From contig NZ_AP022617.1 in the NCBI RefSeq assembly GCF_010731575.1, positions 4,402,001-4,466,000 of the forward strand: a DNA stretch of 64,000 nt, given 5' to 3'. Positions 16,925 to 25,606 of the stretch are shown piece by piece; position 1 is the stretch's first letter; every line of letters begins with the position of its first letter. The stretch comes from Mycolicibacterium monacense. Its GTDB lineage: Bacteria > Actinomycetota > Actinomycetes > Mycobacteriales > Mycobacteriaceae. Under the pieces are notes generated by a model, which had not been told where the DNA came from, did no database searches, and worked only from the letters and a program-made list of their open reading frames with translations. The position numbers were made by a program, and so were the translations under genes.

Positions 16925-17461
16925 ATGTCCCTCGCACAGCTCGAATCCCAGATCGACGCCCTGCGCGCGCAAGCCGAACGCATCCAAAGCCGATGGGCTC
17001 GCACCAGTGAAAGCTGGACCAACGACAACACCCTTTCCGATCTCGGGAAGCGCGCGAAGCTCGAAAGCGAACGCGCCGAGGTGAGCGCCAAACTTAGCGA
17101 TCTCCGCAAGCAGGAGAAGGAATTGGTCATCGCCAAGAAGCAGGCGCTTGAGAAGCGGTTGTTCGGGTTGTCGAGCGTCACCAGCAGCGACCCCGGCCAG
17201 ATCATCGCCTACCGCGATGCGCAAGACCGCGCCGCGCGGCTCACCCGGAGCGACGAAGCGGCAGAGGTATTTGCGGCAGCCATGCGGTCAGACGACAAGA
17301 GCCTCGCCGCGGCCGTACTGGCGCGAGCACTCGCTAACGGCTGGGACACCATCGTCGCCGAATACGTCAAGCAGGACCCTGCCGCGCGCGAAGACCTCGA
17401 CGACCTCGCCAAGATCCAGCAATACAACTCCTTCGAAGCCGGCCTGTCCTACATCGCCTGA
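16925..17461 (+). CDS. Coiled-coil hypothetical protein
   Basis: This 178-residue protein has a long N-terminal coiled coil (about residues 1-80, rich in Glu/Lys/Leu/Ala) and a C-terminal helical domain (SDEAAEVFAAAMRSDD, ARALANGWDTIVAEYV). The latter resembles that of the upstream protein, so the pair may be paralogues. A Shine-Dalgarno-like AAAGGAAAA precedes the ATG. Similar proteins occur in actinophage-like elements without known function. Confidence 0.65.
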   Translation: MSLAQLESQIDALRAQAERIQSRWARTSESWTNDNTLSDLGKRAKLESERAEVSAKLSDLRKQEKELVIAKKQALEKRLFGLSSVTSSDPGQIIAYRDAQDRAARLTRSDEAAEVFAAAMRSDDKSLAAAVLARALANGWDTIVAEYVKQDPAAREDLDDLAKIQQYNSFEAGLSYIA

Positions 17462-17613
17462 TCGCCTCGCGGGCCGGTGCGCGTATGACGTTGCGCCGGC
17501 CGTAAGTGCCCAGGGCGGGTGACCCCCTACCCCCACCGCGACCGCCTCCCATGGCATAGGCGCCGCCCCCTCCGCCGCGATTTTTTTCGAGACGAGCAGA
17601 TTGGCCTCCGGAC

Positions 17614-17946
17614 GTGACCGAGCGAAGACTGCGCGTTATGAAGGCGGGCGAGAACGTGCCGGTGAAGCGGGCATCTCGCAAAGCGGCACCCAAGTCGGTC
17701 GTAGAGGCGGCGAGGAGTGGTGATCGCCGCCAACTACTCGTAGCGTTGCAGCATCGAATTGCGAAGGCGATCGACGACCCGAAGGCCACAGGCCCGGCGT
17801 TCGCGGCGTTGGTCAAGCAGCAGCGCGACATTGCGGCCGAGATTTACGCGATTGATCTCGCTGCCGATGCTGGCTCGCTAACGTCAGGCCCGCAGTCGGC
17901 AGTCGCCATGACGCCCGACGAGCCGTGGGACGAGTCGAAGATCTAA
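17614..17946 (+). CDS. Terminase small subunit-like protein (TerS)
   Basis: A 110-residue protein (GTG at 17614, or ATG at 17638). The core EAARSGDRRQLLVALQHRIAKAID, followed by GPAFAALVKQQRDIAAEI, matches the compact helical pattern of actinophage small terminases, which select DNA for packaging. A basic N-terminus and an acidic tail (TPDEPWDESKI) are also usual. No large terminase accompanies it. Satellites of the PICI type carry a lone TerS to redirect a helper phage's packaging, which is the favoured explanation. The family match is by memory only. Confidence 0.55.
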   Translation: MTERRLRVMKAGENVPVKRASRKAAPKSVVEAARSGDRRQLLVALQHRIAKAIDDPKATGPAFAALVKQQRDIAAEIYAIDLAADAGSLTSGPQSAVAMTPDEPWDESKI

Positions 17947-18061
17947 TCCTGGCCAGAGTCCTGACTCGACAGACCTCCGCGCTCAGTCGTTGCCGACGCG
18001 CTGTCGGTTTAGCGCATCTGGCTGAAGTGTTAAGTGCCTGCCGGCGTCAGCACCGGTGCCC

Positions 18062-20815
18062 TCACCGCTTCTTCTTCCCTTGTTCCTCGATCATTCGTTC
18101 GTAGCGGGACAAGAGCTGCACCTCGCAACGCTCAATGTCACTGATATCGATATCGAGGTGCTTTTCGACAATCGCGTCCAGACTCCGGTGCGCGGTTAGC
18201 AAGTCGATGGGCATGCTGCTGGCATCGTAGAGAGCCTCTAACGTCTTGCCGGGGAACTTCTTCCGCACCTCAAGAATGTTCGCTGCCGCACCGACCACCG
18301 CGGCTCGGAAAACACTACCGGGTTCGGGGAGCGGGAAAGTGTTCCACACCAGTGTGTTTGAGAAGTTGCTATCCGCGCGGGTATGCCCACCCGCGAGTCG
18401 CTGCCAAACCGCGAAGATTCGCGAGCTGACGATCGCGAAGACGAAGCCATCCGGATCAGGCGCGGTGAACAACGTGTTGTTCACGACCACGTCGGGTGTT
18501 GAGTAGGCGGCGGGCAGATAGAGGCGGGTGTGACCGGTAACCTTTGGAATGGCGAGGTACGGCTCGGATGGTTGCCGATAGTTGGTGAAGAGGTGCGGGG
18601 TCGACGCCTTACGATTCGCCTCCGCATCCGAACTATCAGTTCGCCCCTGCTTGACCAGCTCTAGTCGCCGTTCGATCAGAGCACTGCCAGCCCAGTCGTC
18701 GGGCTTCGCATCCCGTAGCCACAGAACCCACCGCGGCTTGTTCTTCAAGAGAGTGGTATTGGACAACAGCGGCCGGATGAACTGGGACGCAACGGGGTCT
18801 GATTCGAAGGCTTCGAGTTCCTCCGGCTTGATGACCAGGTGGTTGAAGTCCCACAGCTTGTTCCCTTCGGTGAGCGGCGGCAAATGCGGAGGTACTGGCT
18901 TCCGCGAGCCCCGGACTGCGACGTTGGGACCGTTAAGCAGGTATGGGTTGATGTTCTCCACCCGTCGAGCCTCGGGCTCACCGAGACCGTTGGCAGCGTA
19001 GTGAAACAACGTGCGTTCGACTCGCTTCGGCCCTCGGGCAAGGCCCACGATCACAACGTGGACGCCAGCAGGGTTGGCCGATTCGGAGTCCCAGTCAAAG
19101 GGGCGGTGGGCGAAGGCAATCGTCCAACCGGCGTCCAGGATGGGCACCCAAAGCGGTGCGACAGATTGCCCCTGGCAGATCGAACTGGTGGCGACGAAGG
19201 CGAACCGCGAGTTGGGAGCGGTGAGATATTCCGACGCCTTTCGAAACCACGCCGAGACATAGTCGAGGTTGCCGTTGTAGTCGTCGCCCAAGGTGGACCG
19301 AAGATTGGCGGTCTGTTGCGCCGATCGCTCTTTTTGCCCCGCGTAAGGGGGGTTCCCGAAGACGATGACCTGCTCGCTGGAAGGCAAGATCGATTTCCAA
19401 TCAATCTCCAGCGCGTTGCCTTCCTTGATGCTGGACGCGATCGTGATGGGCAGACGGTCGGGAGCGACACCGAACTCCAGCTCCATCTGCTGGTTGGCTA
19501 GATGGTCCACCAGCAGCATTGCGGTCCCTGCGATCCGGGCCGGCCACTCATCGATCTCTATACCAAAGAAGTGGTCGAGTGTGACTTTGATGTCACCGGT
19601 GACGTCGAACGTGAGTTGCGCGCGGTCCCCGCCCGTTGCGGTGCCGTCGATCATGTCGAGTTCGCGGCGACGGCGCAGAATTTCGAGTTCGAGGGCACGC
19701 ATCTCGCGGTAGGCAACAACGAGAAAGTTTCCGCATCCACAGGCCGGGTCCAAGAATCGCAACTGCCCCAGCTCATTGTGGAGGCGAGTGAGCTGCCCTT
19801 TGTCGTCCCAAGCACGCTTCAGTCGGTCTCGGTACTCGTCGAGGAAGAGTGGCCCAATCGTCTTGAGGATGTTCGCTTCGGTGGTGTAGTGCTCCCCGCC
19901 GTGCCGGCGTGCCTCCTTGCTCTTAACGGTCTGGAACATCGACCCGAACACAGCCGGGGAGATCACCGACCAATTGAAGCTGCATGCTTCCAGAAGGGCA
20001 TTGCGGAACTCGACTGGCAACGGGGGTAACCGCAATGGATCCTCGAACAGTCCACCGTTGATGTACCGGAAGAATGCGAGCGGATGGCCAGCTTCGATGC
20101 TGCGGCGATCCTGCGGGGTGTTCAGCACATCGAAGAGCTCGACCAAGTCGCCGTGAAGGGTCTGCCCAGTGGTCTGGTTGCGCAGGTGGTTCTCGAAAAG
20201 TGCGGGTGGCCTCCACATGTCGGCGTCGTCACCGAATAACAGGAAGAGAAGCCGCGCGAGCAGCAGCGTAGCTTCGTGTGCACCGACACCCGCTAATTCG
20301 AGGTGGGAATACAAAGTTCCCATAAGCCGTGCAGCCGCGACCGAAGCGGTCTCCGCTTCACGGTCGAACGCCTCGCGCATCCGATCCAGGAGCGCGACAA
20401 GTGGGAGGTCTTCGTCGAAGTCGAGCTCTATCGCACGAAGACGATCACCTAAATGAGTTTTACGGTCGCCGTTGTGGTATTGGTGGACAACAAGTTTGGC
20501 GTTGGTGGAACCAAGCTGCGCGCGGCGCGGCCAACGCCATTCTTGGCGATGATCGTCGGTGAATATGACCAGCCGCTCCAGATTGTCCTTACCAACGAGG
20601 ACATCGATCTGACGTTGAACGGGACGCGGCGGCAGCACCGGGCAGTGCCAGATCCGCAATCCCTTAAACCCGGCCACCTGAGTAAGGGTGTAGTCGTTGC
20701 CATCAACATTCAGATTCAGCGGCGGCCGATCAGGATTCTCCCAGCCGAGTTCGTCGATGAATAAAGTGCGAAAGTCGCGAGTGTCGACGAGGTCGAGAAG
20801 TCGGTTGTCGGTCAT
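18062..20815 (-). CDS. MmeI-type N6-adenine DNA methyltransferase without recognisable nuclease
   Basis: A 917-residue protein. The methyltransferase core has GGEHYTTEANILKTIGPLFL (about 307-326), SAM motif I FLDPACGCGNF (about 354-364), and catalytic NPPY (about 488-491), characteristic of amino-methylation of adenine. The part after residue 500 follows the MmeI target-recognition layout (INPYLLNGPNVAVRG, IPKVTGHTRLYLP, FSNTLVWNTFPLPEP). MmeI itself starts with a PD-(D/E)xK nuclease. Here residues 35-150 form a different domain (RQIDVLVGKDNLERLVIFTD) with no clear E-x-K, so cutting probably depends on the partner helicase. It overlaps that gene by 4 bp (ATGA). Methylation specificity cannot be read from the sequence. 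Confidence 0.88.
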   Translation of the reverse strand: MTDNRLLDLVDTRDFRTLFIDELGWENPDRPPLNLNVDGNDYTLTQVAGFKGLRIWHCPVLPPRPVQRQIDVLVGKDNLERLVIFTDDHRQEWRWPRRAQLGSTNAKLVVHQYHNGDRKTHLGDRLRAIELDFDEDLPLVALLDRMREAFDREAETASVAAARLMGTLYSHLELAGVGAHEATLLLARLLFLLFGDDADMWRPPALFENHLRNQTTGQTLHGDLVELFDVLNTPQDRRSIEAGHPLAFFRYINGGLFEDPLRLPPLPVEFRNALLEACSFNWSVISPAVFGSMFQTVKSKEARRHGGEHYTTEANILKTIGPLFLDEYRDRLKRAWDDKGQLTRLHNELGQLRFLDPACGCGNFLVVAYREMRALELEILRRRRELDMIDGTATGGDRAQLTFDVTGDIKVTLDHFFGIEIDEWPARIAGTAMLLVDHLANQQMELEFGVAPDRLPITIASSIKEGNALEIDWKSILPSSEQVIVFGNPPYAGQKERSAQQTANLRSTLGDDYNGNLDYVSAWFRKASEYLTAPNSRFAFVATSSICQGQSVAPLWVPILDAGWTIAFAHRPFDWDSESANPAGVHVVIVGLARGPKRVERTLFHYAANGLGEPEARRVENINPYLLNGPNVAVRGSRKPVPPHLPPLTEGNKLWDFNHLVIKPEELEAFESDPVASQFIRPLLSNTTLLKNKPRWVLWLRDAKPDDWAGSALIERRLELVKQGRTDSSDAEANRKASTPHLFTNYRQPSEPYLAIPKVTGHTRLYLPAAYSTPDVVVNNTLFTAPDPDGFVFAIVSSRIFAVWQRLAGGHTRADSNFSNTLVWNTFPLPEPGSVFRAAVVGAAANILEVRKKFPGKTLEALYDASSMPIDLLTAHRSLDAIVEKHLDIDISDIERCEVQLLSRYERMIEEQGKKKR

Positions 20816-23800
20816 TCCACGATTCCCATGCTGGAGACGATGCGGATCGGATCCTTACCACTACGGGCGGTGACGGTGAGATCGCCGTCGCGGTGCAACG
20901 CGGTTATCAGGGTGGCCAATTCGTCGTCGCTCGCTTGGTTGCGGACCGCCCGACGGAGTCGGTTTTCGGCGTCCTTCGTCAACGGGTGTTGGTAGAGGTC
21001 GTCGAGAGCCAAAGAGGTATCGGCGTTGTGGCTATGCAGCGTTGCACCCAGGCGGTTCCAGAGTGTCCGGCGGACACCCCGCAGCCTCCCCGCAGCGAGC
21101 GTCGGAGTGGCCAGAGGGCCGCGGACCAGCTTCTCAATCAGGTCGTCATGATCCGCGACGGGTTCCAATCCTGGCTCCTCCGGCAACGCCTCAAAGGTCT
21201 TAAGGACTTCGTGGCCTGTGAGGAGTGAAGTGGTGCCGTCCGAGGTGGCGCGGCCGAAACCGTCAACGCCGGAGTCGGTCCGCACGTAGCAGACCACCCC
21301 CGTATCAATGTCGGTGAGCCGCTTGCGCCGGGTTGCAGAGATCATGTCGGGCAAGCCCGCGATTTTGGCGGCGAGGTCGGGGTCGTGGTCGACAGCTTGG
21401 GTCCAATGCTGGTAAGCGAGGCTGGACGCGTCTACATCGTCTGTGGAGTCGGTCTCGTCGAGCTTGCCGTTGTACAGGTCAGTGATGGCTTGCGTTTCCC
21501 CGTCGGAGCCGAAGAACTGCTCATCGGAACCGAATGCCTCAGCATTAGCGTGGAGGCGCTCGGCGATACGGCGGCGAAGGTCAATCACGTTGTCCACCGA
21601 CTCGTGGAAGAAGGAGTAAAGCGTGACAGTCTCGGCCTTCTGACCGACGCGGTCGACACGGCCAGCGCGCTGAATCAGCCGGATTATCGCCCACGGTAGG
21701 TCATAGTTGACGACAATATGCGCGTCCTGCAGGTTCTGGCCCTCGCTGAGAACGTCGGTTGCGATCAGAACCCGGAGTTCATCTTCTGGAGCGATGCCGG
21801 GGTCGTGGCCCGGCAGCGTATTGGACGCGGGGGAGAACCGCTGCGCGAGCCGGGTCGGGTCCTCGCTGTCACCGGTGGCGATGCCGACGCGGTCGATGCC
21901 GGCTGCTCGCAGCGCCGCTCCGATGTACTCGGCGGTGTCCTTGTATTCGGTGAAGACGAGAACCTTCTCGTCGGGGTGATCGATCTGCAAGAGGTGGATC
22001 AGGGCATCAAGCTTGGAATCGGTCTCGGGCTTCCAATCGCCGTACAACGTGAGCAGCGTCCGGAGAGCCGCGGTGTCTTCGACCAGCGCCTCCCGGAGCG
22101 CAGGGGTAAACAGTTCTGGCCGAAGCCATGTCAAGCCCGCCGGATTCTTCTCCTGCAGCGTCGCGTAGCGAGTCTCGGGGGTTCCAACTGTGTCTTCGCC
22201 GCCGCCGTTCGGGTCGTCGTCGTCCTCACCGAACTGGTTCTCGGTGATCGTCCCGGCCGGGATCGCTAGGCCATTGTCTATGGCGTACAGGAACAGCTCG
22301 TTGCGTGCGACGTGCCGTTTGAGGGACAGCGTGAACGAATGCCCGCAGGACGATAGTCGCTTGTAGAAGGTGGTGCGGACGAAGCCGGCGACGTGGCCGC
22401 GGCCGCGTGCCAGGTTGTCAATAAACTCACGTTCCGCGTCGGTTGGTGCAGCGGTGGACGAGAGGTAGTTGCCGAGCTCGTACCGGGGAAGTTGAAGCGC
22501 GGTGATCGTGTCTAGGGTTGTGTCCCCGGCCATCAGCGTGGCGGGGTCGCTCTCGCCGAAGGAGTGGTCTACCGGCTTCGGGATACGCTGCGGGAATCTG
22601 AATTGGGTACCGTCCGAAAACTCCAGGTACGGTCCGTCGCCGTCATTCTTGGAGTAGTTGTTCTTCACGAATGTGCGGGTCCGACGTACTAAATGCTCGC
22701 TCATCAGGCGCTTCCAGTCGTCCGGATCTTCCGAGCGACGGAACGCGGCCATCGTGGTCGTCTTGCCATCTACTCTGTCGGCCAGCCGCGGGTCGGCGGC
22801 GAGCGCGTTGACAGGGGAGATGCCCAGATCGTCGTCGTCGTCGATGTAGAGACCTAGTTGGTTCGCTACATCCAGGAATCGGATGTTGTACGGGGTGGCC
22901 GTCAGTAGCAGCGCCTTACTGTCGTTCGCCTGGATGTAGTCCTGGATCGCCTTGTAGTCGCGGCGAGTGTCGTTGCGCAGCGTGTGGGACTCGTCGACGA
23001 TGACCAATTGGTACCGCCGGAGTGCGGGCAAAACCGCGTGAGCCATGGAGTACGGCACCACCCTGCCATGCAGCTCGTACGCTTCGAAGTGCTCCTCCCA
23101 CATCGACACCAGGTTCTTTGGACACACCACCAGCGGCATGTAGCCGTGCTCGTCGCGAAGCATCAGTGCAACCGCGATCGCCGTCAGCGTTTTGCCGAGA
23201 CCGACCACGTCGCCGAGCATGGTTCCGTTCCGCGTCATGATCCGCCGCGCGAGGGTTTGCACCGCGGTTTCCTGGTACTCAAGTAACTGTTCGCGGATTG
23301 CGCTGGGCACGGAGTACTCGGCCAGCCCTTCGCGGACATCGCGTGAGAGGTCGTAGCACACCTTGAGGAACACGTCGTATGGCCGTCGGGGTTCGCGGCG
23401 CGCCCACGATTCGTCCAGCAGATCGAGAATGTCCGCGGTTATCGGTCGGCTGAATCTGTCGTCCCACCGGTCGTTGAACCACTGCGCGAGAGTTTCAGCC
23501 GCAGTGGTGTCGAGCACGTCGACGTTTAGCTCGTAGTTAACAGTGAGGCCAGGTCGGGTGAGATTCGAGGAGCCGACGAACCCGGTGATCGGGTTATTGA
23601 GGTCGTCGCGGTGGCAAACGTAGGCCTTACCGTGCAGCGGCTTGCGGGTGTGCACCTTTATTTCCACAGCCCCGGTTGAGAGCAGGTCGCGCAGGGACTG
23701 CAGGACCGCACGGTCCGCTGCGGTCGGAAGTCCGCGCATCAACTGCAGACGGAGTTGCTCGACCAACACCGCCTTGCGCTCGCGCGCGGAGTTCGCGTCG

Positions 23801-24072
23801 GCGTCTGACTCCGTGTTGCCCTCCAGATCGGCCTGGAGGGCGTCGAGCGTCTCCTGCTGGACGCCGGCGGTCACCATGCCAATGAGGATCCGAACGATCG
23901 GCGGATCGCCCTCGTTCCAGCTCTCAGCCTTATCTCTGACGAGATGGTCGAACACGGCCCAGCCGCGCAGGTTGAAGTAGCCGACGGCGACGTCCATGGT
24001 GTTGGACACCAGGAGCGTCTTCTCCAGGTGTGAGCCCAGGTCCTGTTTGATGTTGTCGAAAATCCGCGTCAC
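20812..24072 (-). CDS. PLD-domain SNF2-type helicase (defence effector candidate)
   Basis: A 1,086-residue protein. The N-terminal phospholipase D-like domain (about 1-210) has one HxK motif (LHGKAY, His147/Lys149) and a partner GSSNLTRPG (about 166-174), as in PLD-type nucleases. An SF2/SNF2 motor follows: Walker A VVGLGKTLTA (about 289-298), DESH (about 360-363), TATP (about 391-394), motif V ATDVLSEGQNLQ and motif VI QRAGRVDRVGQ. The roughly 250-residue C-terminus is unassigned. It is the first gene of a leftward pair with the MmeI-like methyltransferase. DNA translocation with cleavage of unmethylated invading DNA is inferred. Confidence 0.88.
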   Translation of the reverse strand: MTRIFDNIKQDLGSHLEKTLLVSNTMDVAVGYFNLRGWAVFDHLVRDKAESWNEGDPPIVRILIGMVTAGVQQETLDALQADLEGNTESDADANSARERKAVLVEQLRLQLMRGLPTAADRAVLQSLRDLLSTGAVEIKVHTRKPLHGKAYVCHRDDLNNPITGFVGSSNLTRPGLTVNYELNVDVLDTTAAETLAQWFNDRWDDRFSRPITADILDLLDESWARREPRRPYDVFLKVCYDLSRDVREGLAEYSVPSAIREQLLEYQETAVQTLARRIMTRNGTMLGDVVGLGKTLTAIAVALMLRDEHGYMPLVVCPKNLVSMWEEHFEAYELHGRVVPYSMAHAVLPALRRYQLVIVDESHTLRNDTRRDYKAIQDYIQANDSKALLLTATPYNIRFLDVANQLGLYIDDDDDLGISPVNALAADPRLADRVDGKTTTMAAFRRSEDPDDWKRLMSEHLVRRTRTFVKNNYSKNDGDGPYLEFSDGTQFRFPQRIPKPVDHSFGESDPATLMAGDTTLDTITALQLPRYELGNYLSSTAAPTDAEREFIDNLARGRGHVAGFVRTTFYKRLSSCGHSFTLSLKRHVARNELFLYAIDNGLAIPAGTITENQFGEDDDDPNGGGEDTVGTPETRYATLQEKNPAGLTWLRPELFTPALREALVEDTAALRTLLTLYGDWKPETDSKLDALIHLLQIDHPDEKVLVFTEYKDTAEYIGAALRAAGIDRVGIATGDSEDPTRLAQRFSPASNTLPGHDPGIAPEDELRVLIATDVLSEGQNLQDAHIVVNYDLPWAIIRLIQRAGRVDRVGQKAETVTLYSFFHESVDNVIDLRRRIAERLHANAEAFGSDEQFFGSDGETQAITDLYNGKLDETDSTDDVDASSLAYQHWTQAVDHDPDLAAKIAGLPDMISATRRKRLTDIDTGVVCYVRTDSGVDGFGRATSDGTTSLLTGHEVLKTFEALPEEPGLEPVADHDDLIEKLVRGPLATPTLAAGRLRGVRRTLWNRLGATLHSHNADTSLALDDLYQHPLTKDAENRLRRAVRNQASDDELATLITALHRDGDLTVTARSGKDPIRIVSSMGIVE

Positions 24073-24784
24073 CGCTGCGCCCGCTTCCCCCTGGGTTGAT
24101 CAGTCCGAGGTTGTTCTACAGGATCTCACCTCGAGATGGAACGCAAGTATTGCTGGGAGCGAACCGACAGCAGCATCGTCAACAACCCCGCTTTGCGCCT
24201 GATGCCCGATAACCAACGCGGCGCCGGCGAGGTCGTACAGCACGGCGGAATGAAGTGGAGCTATATGCCGGAAGGTCATGCGGCCAGACAAGGCCGCAAG
24301 TACTGCAGATGGAGCAGCAAGACGACAGCCCTAGCTCCTCGCGTACACCGTCATTCCGCGAATTAATACCGATCGCATTGCGGGCGATTCGTGCGTGACC
24401 CCCGCAACGACGCGGTGTCGATCTACCGCGGCGATGGAAATGACTCGATCGCTGGTGGTAGCGGCGTCGGCGAGAAAAGTCGGCCGAGGCAATCAAGGTC
24501 GGCCGACGCTGCTATTCGCGAACTGTGGTGGCGCGGGTACCGACGCTTGTCCGGGCCGACAACATCGAGGTCATTGCGTCGTGTCTCGCGCCGAGGACTG
24601 GTGTCAGACCGCCAACGGTAACTGGGATGCGCCAACCTCCGTGTGGCGGACGCCATGGCGATGAAGCGCTCGCGTCACCGTGGCACCGAGAAGCTGATGC
24701 TTTACCGGACTTCCCCTCGTACCATGACCTCTAGCCGCCTAATAATTACGGCGTACACGGCGGCACGGCCCGAAGGAGGGACGA
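24073..24784. other. Gene-poor stretch inside the island
   Basis: About 710 bp between the divergent helicase and DUF3040 genes. Short frames exist (for example 24136-24366) but show no coding features or family match. Two similar segments, CGCAAGTATTGCTGG near 24140 and CGCAAGTACTGCAGATGG near 24295, form an imperfect direct repeat. It must hold the promoters of both flanking transcription units and may include eroded coding sequence. Confidence 0.4.
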
Positions 24785-25192
24785 ATGCCACTCTCCGATC
24801 ATGAGCAGCGCATGCTCGACCAGATCGAGAGCGCGCTCTATGCGGAGGACCCCAAGTTCGCGTCCAGCGTGCGTGGTGGAACTCTGTGCGCACCGTCCAC
24901 CCGGCGGCGGCTCAAGGGCGCAGCGCTTTTTGTGATTGGACTGGCGTTGCTGGTGTCCGGTGTCGCGTTCCCGGCCACGCGGATCGGCGACTTCGCGATT
25001 CTGTCCGTCATCGGCTTCGTCGTGATGTTCGGTGGCGTGGTCTTCGCGATCACCCGCCGGCGAGGCCTTGGTGGACGTGACCACTTCGTCCCCGACGAGG
25101 TCAGTCAGCAGCGGCCGAAGCGGGCCAAGGGCGCCGGCGGCGCGTTCACCAGCCGGATGGAGGACCGCTTCCGGCGGCGCTTCGACGAGTAA
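24785..25192 (+). CDS. DUF3040 family small membrane protein
   Basis: A 135-residue protein with the DUF3040 start MPLSDHEQRMLDQIESALYAEDPKFASSV. Two membrane helices follow (about 45-65 and 70-90), then a basic, probably cytoplasmic tail. A Shine-Dalgarno GAAGGAGG precedes the start by 6 bp. DUF3040 proteins are common chromosomal actinobacterial proteins of unknown function; a copy among island cargo is unusual. Confidence 0.8.
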   Translation: MPLSDHEQRMLDQIESALYAEDPKFASSVRGGTLCAPSTRRRLKGAALFVIGLALLVSGVAFPATRIGDFAILSVIGFVVMFGGVVFAITRRRGLGGRDHFVPDEVSQQRPKRAKGAGGAFTSRMEDRFRRRFDE

Positions 25193-25420
25193 GTCCGCGC
25201 CGACTCAGGGGCACGTCTCCCGGCCGCTTGCACAGTTGCAGAACAGTTAGTTGCTTCCCGCGGACATCATCGCGGGACCGATCTCGTCGGTCGACCCCGG
25301 CGTATCGCTCTGAGTCGCGACGCCGGACTGTTCAAGCTTCATCTGCGCCGCGCGCAGATTGCCCACAAAACGACACGCGCCCCTGCGGGTGCAGGAGCGC
25401 GTGTTCGCGAGAGGTTACGG

Positions 25421-25606
25421 CTATTTACGTTTGCCATCCTTCGAAGCGGGTGTGCTCTTTGTTGTACCGGAGGCCTGGGGCTTTGCGGTCGTGATAGACG
25501 GGCGGGGCGGATACTGCTTTGTTTGCCCAGCGGACCGGAACACTGACTTCGAACTGCCCTGGCCGCTTGGCGTCGAGTGGTTGGCGATAGATGGGAGCTG
25601 AGTCAT
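25421..25606 (-). CDS. Small basic hypothetical protein (61 aa) coupled to the Ntn-hydrolase gene
   Basis: It starts at an ATG overlapping the upstream TGA (ATGA) and encodes 61 residues rich in Ser, Pro, Thr and Lys, ending KDGKRK. It is probably disordered and matches no family. A plus-strand frame occupies the same DNA (25359-25601) but lacks a start context. The 25193-25420 stretch to the right of DUF3040 holds nothing else recognisable. Confidence 0.45.
   Translation of the reverse strand: MTQLPSIANHSTPSGQGSSKSVFRSAGQTKQYPPRPSITTAKPQASGTTKSTPASKDGKRK

Noticed and set aside
18062..24072. Complete DISARM or BREX system
   Set aside because: No drmA, drmB, separate drmC, pglZ, brxC or similar gene is found in the island; only the methyltransferase and the PLD-helicase are present.
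24136..24366. A 76-residue frame in the gene-poor island stretch
   Set aside because: No ribosome-binding site, no family match and no protein-like pattern; recorded only as part of the intergenic stretch.
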